A stretch of 64,000 bases of DNA from contig PBLG01000044.1 in assembly GCA_002722315.1 (NCBI GenBank), forward strand, positions 1 through 64,000, given 5' to 3'. Every line of letters begins with the position of its first letter. Positions within the stretch are counted from its first letter, which is position 1. This stretch comes from Lysobacterales bacterium (GTDB lineage: Bacteria; Pseudomonadota; Gammaproteobacteria; Xanthomonadales; Wenzhouxiangellaceae). The position numbers and the translations under genes were made by a program. Of this stretch, positions 33,220 to 39,381 are shown in pieces. Under the pieces are notes generated by a model, which saw only the letters and a list, made by a program, of their open reading frames with translations, did no database searches and had not been told where the DNA came from.

Positions 33220-33953
33220 TTCTCCGCAGCGTCATGCGCCACGTCCGCGACCAGAACTGGTTTGCCGTCGGTCTGGATTTTCTGATCGTCATCGTCGGCG
33301 TATTCATCGGCATCCAGGTGGCGAACTGGAACGAGGCGCGTGTCGAGATACAGCGCGAGGCGATTTATCTCGCCGCGCTACGGGAGGATTTCAACCAGAT
33401 CATCGCCGAACTGGAAGCGGACGTGCGCGCCTATGAAACAACGGCGAACGCCATGACTTTTCTTGTTGGCCAATCGCAGAAGCAGTCGCCGGACGCCTCG
33501 GTCGCGACTCTCAACGAAGCGGCGGAGCAGTTGATCAAGATGGAAAGTACGCCGATTGTTGCCGACACCTATTCAAACCTCACCGGTTCCGGCGACCTTT
33601 CAATCATCAAGAGTCAGGCGTTGAAGAACGAACTGGCCTCTTTCTACTCTTACACCGCCGTTATCCAGCTTGTCGCGAATACGCATGAGCTGCAACTTGT
33701 CAATATATTCCAACCCTACATCATCGAGAATCTGGACTATGCGGTTTTGCTGGAGGACGGACGCGGCGTGCCCCGACCCCCCGCCTCTGTGCCCGGAGAA
33801 ATCCTCGCCGCCCTATCGACACAGGAGTTCCGGAATGTCGTCTCCATTAAATGGGACATCACGACGGACATCCGAGACGTGCTGCTTTACGCGCTCGAGC
33901 GGGCGCGTGGGGTTGAGGCGCGCCTTGTCCAGGAATCAGGGGATCAATCATGA
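33216..33953 (+). CDS. DUF6090-like signal-anchor protein 5
   Basis: The 245-residue paralogue begins MILRSVMRHVRDQNWFAVG with the anchor FLIVIVGVFIGIQVANWNEAR, nearly identical to its neighbours. The outer domain is diverged: EIQREAIYLAALREDFNQI, core motif NLTGSGDLSIIKSQALKNE, then SFYSYTAVIQLVANTHELQ. It has no cysteine at all, unlike every other family member in the array. It is the only one with PRPPASVPGEI in a proline-rich loop. ATGA overlaps join it to genes 4 and 6. N-in/C-out topology is predicted. Confidence 0.74.
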   Translation: MILRSVMRHVRDQNWFAVGLDFLIVIVGVFIGIQVANWNEARVEIQREAIYLAALREDFNQIIAELEADVRAYETTANAMTFLVGQSQKQSPDASVATLNEAAEQLIKMESTPIVADTYSNLTGSGDLSIIKSQALKNELASFYSYTAVIQLVANTHELQLVNIFQPYIIENLDYAVLLEDGRGVPRPPASVPGEILAALSTQEFRNVVSIKWDITTDIRDVLLYALERARGVEARLVQESGDQS

Positions 33954-34693
33954 TCCTGCGCAGCATCACGAAGCACGTCCGTGATCAGAACTGGTTCGCC
34001 GTTGGCCTGGATTTCGTCATCGTCATCGTCGGCGTGTTCATCGGGATTCAGGTAGCGAACTGGAACGATGCGCGGCGCGATCGCGAGAACGAGGCGCTCT
34101 ATCTCGAGCGCCTCGAGCAGGAGCTTTCCGACATCTCACCGCAAGCCAATGCCGGCCATGAGAGCGTTCGCGGTGATCTGGAACGCATGCTTGATGTGAG
34201 AGATTATTTCGAGACCGGCCAAGGATCGGAAGCGTTCGGCGGCGAACACTGCGCGTCGCTAGTGACCTCCCACATCTACGCGGAGACCATCTTCTATCCC
34301 CCGACCATCAAGGAGCTGATCTCGACCGGTCGAATCGTCTTGATCCGCGACCATGCCATCAGGACGGCCATACTTTCCTTCGATCAGACGAACGCGGAAT
34401 TGTCCCAATTGCGCACGGACATCCAGATCGACCGTCGAATGCTCGCACGCGCCCACCCCGACCTGATCGACGCCGGGCTTGCCGAATGGGAGGACGCCAG
34501 CTGCGACTTCGAGGCCATGTCGCGCGACCAGGCTTTCCGGAATGATTTTCTCGACAACATGCGTAGATTCAGCGCCTATGTGTCCGATGTCACGGGGCGC
34601 CAGTCCGATGTCATCGAATCGCTCCGTGCGACGATTGCATCCAGCATGCAGAACGTCCGCCACGCTCCCGAATCCGGACCGGGGACGCGTTGA
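33950..34693 (+). CDS. DUF6090-like signal-anchor protein 6
   Basis: The 247-residue protein starts MILRSITKHVRDQNWFAVG with the anchor FVIVIVGVFIGIQVANWND. The outer domain carries GEHCASLVTSHIYAE, a YPPTIKELISTGRIVLIRD core motif, and a second cysteine in ASCDFEAMS. This layout (cysteine before SSH/TSH-Y, then P-x-L-x-EL-x-x-S/T-GR, then a late C-D) is shared with array gene 8 and defines a second subclass. The stop codon TGA (34691-34693) is followed at once by the next start with a one-base TGATG overlap. Confidence 0.74.
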   Translation: MILRSITKHVRDQNWFAVGLDFVIVIVGVFIGIQVANWNDARRDRENEALYLERLEQELSDISPQANAGHESVRGDLERMLDVRDYFETGQGSEAFGGEHCASLVTSHIYAETIFYPPTIKELISTGRIVLIRDHAIRTAILSFDQTNAELSQLRTDIQIDRRMLARAHPDLIDAGLAEWEDASCDFEAMSRDQAFRNDFLDNMRRFSAYVSDVTGRQSDVIESLRATIASSMQNVRHAPESGPGTR

Positions 34694-35439
34694 TGCCTTT
34701 CCGTCGGGTGGCCGAGCATCTACGCACGCAGAACTGGGCCGCGGTGGCCATCGACTTCGTCATCGTCGTCGTCGGCGTTTATATCGGCCTCCAGGCCAAC
34801 GACTGGAAGCAGCAGAAGCTGGAGCGCGAGAGCGACCAGCGCGCCCTGGCGCTGTTCGTCGACGAGCTCGACGTGATGATGGTGGAGGCAAGCGATGATC
34901 TGAACACCGTGACGGCCAACCTGGAGGCGCTTGCCCTGGGCACCGAGATCGCACTGAATTGCGATGCGAGCATGGAGGAGCGCCGGCGATTGGCCACCGC
35001 GATCGCCAACACTCTGGTCTGGCGTATTCCTGATATCCGGCCATCGGGACTTGCCGAAATCGGCAATTCGGGAACGCTTCACCGACTTGGAAATCCCGAG
35101 CTGTCGCGCGCAGTCGGCACTCTAAATCAGGAGATCAAGGGGATGAGCGACTCGACCGACCTGATCGGGCCCCAGTTCGATCGGGCGTGGGCAATGCTGT
35201 TGCCGTATCTCGAACTCAGCGCCCCCATTCAACTGGAAAGGTCGGGCCGGCGCCTGGCGCGACAGCACCCCTCGGAATACATGTCGCTGGCGCCTCACGC
35301 GTCCTTATGCAACGCCCAGGAGTTCCTGCTCGGCCTGTCCCTGCTGACCGACTACTATGACTCCAGCGTCTACAGTTTCGACGCCTGGCTCCGGGGGTTA
35401 CGAACAGCCCATGAACTTGCTGCATCGGAGATGAAGTGA
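34693..35439 (+). CDS. DUF6090-like signal-anchor protein 7
   Basis: The 248-residue paralogue is the most diverged at the N terminus (MPFRRVAEHLRTQNWAAVA), with the anchor FVIVVVGVYIGLQANDWKQQK. The outer domain has CDASMEERRRLATAIANTL, a core motif EIGNSGTLHRLGNPELSRA in which the LI step is LHRL, and a late LCNAQEF, giving one cysteine pair. The ATG at 34693 overlaps the previous stop by one base; a TTG at 34690 in frame would give a 4-base overlap. Its lower identity shows the array is not a single recent amplification. Confidence 0.72.
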   Translation: MPFRRVAEHLRTQNWAAVAIDFVIVVVGVYIGLQANDWKQQKLERESDQRALALFVDELDVMMVEASDDLNTVTANLEALALGTEIALNCDASMEERRRLATAIANTLVWRIPDIRPSGLAEIGNSGTLHRLGNPELSRAVGTLNQEIKGMSDSTDLIGPQFDRAWAMLLPYLELSAPIQLERSGRRLARQHPSEYMSLAPHASLCNAQEFLLGLSLLTDYYDSSVYSFDAWLRGLRTAHELAASEMK

Positions 35440-36203
35440 TTCTGCGAAGCGTAATGCGCCATGTCCGGGACCAGAACTGGTTCGCGGTCGTGCTGGATTT
35501 CTTCATCGTCGTGGTCGGCGTGTTCATCGGCATCCAGGTTTCGAACTGGAATGAAAACCGCATCGAACGAATCCAGGAAGCGACGATCCTCGAGCGGCTT
35601 TCCATCGAGGTCCAATCTCTGATCGAGATCCAGCGCGAGGAGCTGGCCGACAACGAAGCACGAGCGCGGCAGGTGATTTTGCTCAATCCGGTGCTGTTCG
35701 GCCAGGAACCGCTGCGACCGTTGACCGGGGACGAGTGCTATACCGTGACGTCCTCGCACGTCTACCTGCGGCCAACGGACGAAATCCCTGTCCTCGATGA
35801 ATTGCAGGAATCCGGTCGATTCGACCTGATCCGCGATCGCTCGATCAAGGCCCGCCTACGGGACTACATCCTGCTCCGCGAGCGGGCGCGCGGCCACTAC
35901 CGAGAGATCACCAACGAACTGTTCCGGCTTCACAGCCGCCACCCGCAGACCTTACGGATCGACCGCGTAAGGGTCGAGCGCAGCCAGTCCAGCCGTTGGA
36001 ATTCTCTCAGCGGAGAAGGCTTCCATTGGCAGTCAGTCTGCGACGTCGCGGCCATGCGCGCAAACCAGCAGTTCCTCAATGAGTTCGTGGACAACGCCGC
36101 CCGGCGAGATTCGCAGATCCGGTTCTACCAGCAACGAGTCGACGCCTTGCTCGCAATCAGCGAGGCGCTGGACCCTGGCGCGGCGCACGAGGTCGGCCGT
36201 TGA
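35436..36203 (+). CDS. DUF6090-like signal-anchor protein 8
   Basis: The 255-residue protein starts at a GTG (GTGA overlap with gene 7) and begins ILRSVMRHVRDQNWFAVV with the anchor FFIVVVGVFIGIQVSNWNE. The outer domain reads GDECYTVTSSHVYLRP, then DELQESGRFDLIRDRSIKA as the core motif, and a late SVCDVAAM. It is the closest match of gene 6 in this array (shared cysteine spacing and SH-Y motif). An arginine-rich segment (RLHSRHPQTLRIDRVRVER) is unusual for an outer domain. The rare start codon may set a lower translation level. Confidence 0.73.
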   Translation: MILRSVMRHVRDQNWFAVVLDFFIVVVGVFIGIQVSNWNENRIERIQEATILERLSIEVQSLIEIQREELADNEARARQVILLNPVLFGQEPLRPLTGDECYTVTSSHVYLRPTDEIPVLDELQESGRFDLIRDRSIKARLRDYILLRERARGHYREITNELFRLHSRHPQTLRIDRVRVERSQSSRWNSLSGEGFHWQSVCDVAAMRANQQFLNEFVDNAARRDSQIRFYQQRVDALLAISEALDPGAAHEVGR

Positions 36204-36985
36204 TCCTGCGCCGCCTCACCGAAGCCCTCCGCCGCCAGGATTGGTCCACGGTTGCCGTCGAGATCATGATCGTCGTCCTCGGCGTGTTCATCGGCATCCA
36301 GGTTTCAAACTGGAATGAAGCTCGCGTGGACGAAGGCAGGGCAAGGGCTTATCTGGAGCGGGTCGGCCAGGACCTCGATGCGGACCTGGCCACTCTGGCC
36401 GACCGCAAGGGCTTCTGGGACCAGGTTTCGCGCTATGGCGAGACGGGGCTGCGTTACGCGCAGACGGGAACGGCACACGACACATCGCACTGGAACGTGC
36501 TGCTCGCCTATTTTCAGGCCAGCCAGGTGGCAGAGTTCATCACCACACAGGCAACCTATGACGAGTTGCGCAGTGCCGGGGATCTCGAGCTGATAAGCAA
36601 CCTGGACATCCGCAACGCGCTCGCCCGTTACTACCACTTTGGCGCCGCACCAAGCGTGGTCGAGCGACCGGCCTATCGGGAGCATGTACGCGGCATCATC
36701 CCGATGGACATCCAGGCCTATATCTGGGATTCCTGCTACGAATCGAACGCCTCGGGATTCCAGCGCATGTTCGATTGCCCTCCGGCTGTCGACGAGGAGG
36801 CGGCGCGTGCGGTGGTCGACACGCTGGCCGGCAATGCATTGCTGATGCAGGAGTTGCGCTACTGGATGTCGACCATGCACGTCGCGCAGCTGATCGCGAA
36901 CGACCGGGTCGCCGCGGCCACGGCGCTGAAGGAATTGATTGGGGCGAGCGAGTCCATTTCGAGCCACCTCGGAACAAGTCGATGA
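36200..36985 (+). CDS. DUF6090-like signal-anchor protein 9
   Basis: The 261-residue last member starts at TTG (TTGA overlap with gene 8), begins ILRRLTEALRRQDWSTVAVE and has the anchor IMIVVLGVFIGIQVSNWNEAR. The outer domain has TYDELRSAGDLELISNLDI as the core motif, VRGIIPMDIQAYIWDSC, and a partner cysteine in FDCPPAVDEE, closely matching array gene 2. The end of the array is followed by 79 bases with a ribosome-site hairpin before the SDR gene. Start-codon quality falls along the array (ATG for genes 1-7, GTG for 8, TTG for 9), so the last two are probably made in smaller amounts. Confidence 0.74.
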   Translation: MILRRLTEALRRQDWSTVAVEIMIVVLGVFIGIQVSNWNEARVDEGRARAYLERVGQDLDADLATLADRKGFWDQVSRYGETGLRYAQTGTAHDTSHWNVLLAYFQASQVAEFITTQATYDELRSAGDLELISNLDIRNALARYYHFGAAPSVVERPAYREHVRGIIPMDIQAYIWDSCYESNASGFQRMFDCPPAVDEEAARAVVDTLAGNALLMQELRYWMSTMHVAQLIANDRVAAATALKELIGASESISSHLGTSR

Positions 36986-37043
36986 CGTCACTAGTTTCCG
37001 CAAGGTCGGTCTCGCGCCCGGATTCCCCGCATCGGTTGGAGTT

Positions 37044-37062
37044 ACTTGCCAAAGGAGCAAGT
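37044..37062 (+). promoter_or_regulatory. Hairpin displaying the ribosome-binding site of the SDR gene
   Basis: ACTTGC (37044-37049) and GCAAGT (37057-37062) form a perfect 6-bp stem whose 7-base loop is CAAAGGA, so most of the AAAGGAG ribosome site sits in the loop. The ATG follows at 37065. The structure would present the site and might respond to a bound protein; this is inference. Confidence 0.4.
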
Positions 37063-37064
37063 GC

Positions 37065-37835
37065 ATGTCGGACATGAAAGACAGAGTCGCGCTGATCACC
37101 GGCGCGAGCAGTGGTATCGGTCGCGCCACCGCAGAGGAATTCGCCGCAAATGGCGCACGGGTCGTTGTCGCTGCGAGGCGGCAGGCGGAACTGGATTCGC
37201 TGGTCGCCCAGATCGAGTCGCGCGGCGGCACGGCCAGTGCCGTCAGGACCGATGTCTCCGATTCGGCAGACGTCGAGCGAATGGTTTCTTATGTCATCGA
37301 GACTTTCGGCCGGCTCGACTACGCGGTCAACAACGCCGGCATCGAAGGGCAATTTGCGCCGATCATCGATCTGGCGGAGGAAGACTGGGACCAGGTCATG
37401 GGGATCAACCTCAAGGGGGCGTTCCTGTGCATGAAACACGAGGCCAGGGCGATGCTGGCCGGAGGTCACCGGGGCGCGATCGTCAACGTCGGCTCGGTCA
37501 ATTCCTTCCTCGGGGCCGCAACCGGATCGGCGTATGTCGCATCCAAGCATGCGCTCATCGGACTGACCACCAGTGCCTCCGCGGAACTGGCGCCGCAGGG
37601 CATTCGAGTCAACCTCATTTGTCCGGGCGTGATCGATACGCCGATGCATCGCCGGTTGCGAGCCGACATCGGCGACGAAGTCTACGACCAGGGCTTGCTG
37701 CCGAACGTCCATCTCCGGCGCGCCGGCGCGCCCGAAGAGATCGCCAGTGCCATCGTTTTTCTATGCTCCGACGCGGCCAGTTACATCACCGGCACGACGC
37801 TGACGCCGGACGGCGGCTACACGCTGACCATCTGA
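37065..37835 (+). CDS. Short-chain dehydrogenase/reductase (SDR)
   Basis: The 256-residue classical SDR is an NAD(P)-dependent oxidoreductase. The glycine-rich cofactor motif is TGASSGIG (about residues 12-19), followed by NNAGIEG, the catalytic serine in NVGSVNSFLG, and YVASKH with catalytic Tyr and Lys. The C terminus TGTTLTPDGGYTLTI is typical of the FabG-like group, and an R after the first beta-alpha unit (AARRQ) hints at NADP. AAAGGAG 8 bases before the ATG at 37065 decides the start. It follows the DUF6090-like array by 79 bases and precedes an NTF2/propeller fusion, so it probably oxidises or reduces a small alcohol or ketone of that pathway. Confidence 0.9.
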   Translation: MSDMKDRVALITGASSGIGRATAEEFAANGARVVVAARRQAELDSLVAQIESRGGTASAVRTDVSDSADVERMVSYVIETFGRLDYAVNNAGIEGQFAPIIDLAEEDWDQVMGINLKGAFLCMKHEARAMLAGGHRGAIVNVGSVNSFLGAATGSAYVASKHALIGLTTSASAELAPQGIRVNLICPGVIDTPMHRRLRADIGDEVYDQGLLPNVHLRRAGAPEEIASAIVFLCSDAASYITGTTLTPDGGYTLTI

Positions 37836-37881
37836 TGCCGCGGATTCTGCACGCGCGCCCAATCACACCAGGAAACCAGCC

Positions 37882-39381
37882 ATGAAGCAATTGTCCCTTG
37901 TCCTTGCCGCCCTGATCACGGGTTTCAGCATTCATTCCGAAGCCGCGCACGCGTCGGATCCCCGAACGGTTGCCGAGACCGTCTATAGCGCGTTCGCCCA
38001 GGGCGACATGGAGACCTTCGCCGGACTGATGTCGCCGGATATCGTCTGGAACGAGGCCGAGGGCAATCCCTATGCCGACCTGAACCCCTACATCGGACCC
38101 GAGGCCGTGATGTCCGGTCTGATGTCACGCCTGGTCAGCGAATGGGAAGACATCAGCGTCACGCCGCATGAATACGTCATCGATGGGGATCGCGTCGTGG
38201 TCTTCGGCCGCTACAACGAAACCTGGAAAGCCACCGGCAAGACGATCGATATTCCGTTCGTGCATTCATGGACGGTGAGCGATGGCAAGCTTGTCGCGTT
38301 TCAGCAGTACACGGACACCGCCGCATTGGTGGCGACGATGAGCGATTCCTCCGGCGCCGCCAGCGCGGGTTCGCAGAAGCTCGGAAACGCCTACGAGCAA
38401 GCCGCCCTGGTGCCGGCCGATCGCTCGCTGGTGCGGCCCGAAGACGGCGTCATGCTCGACGACGGCACGCTGCTGATTGCCGATCAGGTCCATGGCCTGG
38501 TGGCGCTGGATCCGGAAGGCGCGAAGCGACCGTTCGGCGATTTCGCGTCGGCCGGATACATCCACGAGCCGCCTTCAAAAAGTGCCGGCCCGAACGGCGT
38601 GGCCATGGAGCCCGACGGCATCCACGTGCTGGTGGCCGACATCCTGACCGGGGCCATCTACCGCATCAACACAAAAACCGAGCAGGTGGTTCGAATTCAC
38701 CAGCATGAATTCGGCGCCAATTCGGCCCGGCGCGACAGCAGCGGCGCGATCTGGTTTACCCAGTCGACCCGCAACCGCGCCGGTCCCGATTCCGAAGCCC
38801 GGATGTTCGCGGCGGTCGATGAGGGATCTCTCGACGGCGCGCTGTTTCGCCTGCCGCCGCCGGCCGATGGCAGCACACCATCGGCGGCCGAGCTCAAGCT
38901 GTCCGGCCTGACCTACGGCAACGGCGTGGCGATCAACGAGGCACGCGGTGAGATCTATGTCGCCGAGACCATGGCCAACCGGATCGTCGGTTACAAGCTT
39001 TCGGTCGCCTCCGGCAGCTTGTCCGAAGGCCGCGTGGTGGCTGAATTGCCGACCCCGGATAACATCGAACTCGATGCCTCGGGCCGTCTCTGGGTTGCCT
39101 CCCCGATCGCCAATGCGCTGCTGGTCGTCGACCCCGAATCCGGCGCATGGTCGACGGCTTTCCATCCGCAAACGGAAGACCATGATCGGCTCATGGTCGA
39201 ATGGCAGCGCCGCACCCAAAGCGGCGAGTCGCGCCTGGCACTATTCGGCCCGGACATGTGGGCGCCGCTGCCGGGGCTTTTCACCGGCATGATCCTGACC
39301 ACCGAGGGAGGCCCGATCTACCTCACCGGCCTTGGCGACGCACTGGTGAAGCTCGCGCCGACCGGCAACAAGAGGAACTGA
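37882..39381 (+). CDS. Exported NTF2-like / SMP-30 beta-propeller fusion
   Basis: The 499-residue protein has a signal peptide (cleavage near AAHASD). An NTF2/SnoaL-like domain covers about residues 28-145 (VAETVYSAFAQGDMETFAGL, FVHSWTVSDGKLVAFQQYTD). After it, about residues 165-495 form a six-bladed beta-propeller of the SMP-30/strictosidine-synthase type (EDGVMLDDGTLLIADQ, GPNGVAMEPDG, TYGNGVAINEARGEIYVAE, TPDNIELDASGRLWVASP). Such propellers are lactonases or lyases that hold a metal ion. The fusion would couple a small-molecule-binding fold to a hydrolase outside the cytoplasm. The stop overlaps the next start by one base (TGATG), so it is translated together with the quinoprotein dehydrogenase. 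Confidence 0.8.
   Translation: MKQLSLVLAALITGFSIHSEAAHASDPRTVAETVYSAFAQGDMETFAGLMSPDIVWNEAEGNPYADLNPYIGPEAVMSGLMSRLVSEWEDISVTPHEYVIDGDRVVVFGRYNETWKATGKTIDIPFVHSWTVSDGKLVAFQQYTDTAALVATMSDSSGAASAGSQKLGNAYEQAALVPADRSLVRPEDGVMLDDGTLLIADQVHGLVALDPEGAKRPFGDFASAGYIHEPPSKSAGPNGVAMEPDGIHVLVADILTGAIYRINTKTEQVVRIHQHEFGANSARRDSSGAIWFTQSTRNRAGPDSEARMFAAVDEGSLDGALFRLPPPADGSTPSAAELKLSGLTYGNGVAINEARGEIYVAETMANRIVGYKLSVASGSLSEGRVVAELPTPDNIELDASGRLWVASPIANALLVVDPESGAWSTAFHPQTEDHDRLMVEWQRRTQSGESRLALFGPDMWAPLPGLFTGMILTTEGGPIYLTGLGDALVKLAPTGNKRN

Larger units (their letters stand above)
29947..36316 (+). repeat. Repeated 5' coding modules of the DUF6090-like array
   Basis: Eight of the nine genes begin with a closely similar 110-120-base module encoding the basic N terminus and anchor. 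It contains near-identical strings such as GACCAGAACTGGTTCGCCGT and GTGTTCATCGGCATCCAGGT. Copies begin at 29947, 30732, 32437, 33216, 33950, 34693, 35436 and 36200. The rest of each gene is far less alike. Such direct repeats could recombine or undergo gene conversion. Confidence 0.65.

Noticed and set aside
29947-36985. Interpretation of the array as toxin-immunity or phage-defence islands
   Set aside because: No toxin, nuclease or immunity domain and no mobile-element gene; only anchors and outer domains are visible.
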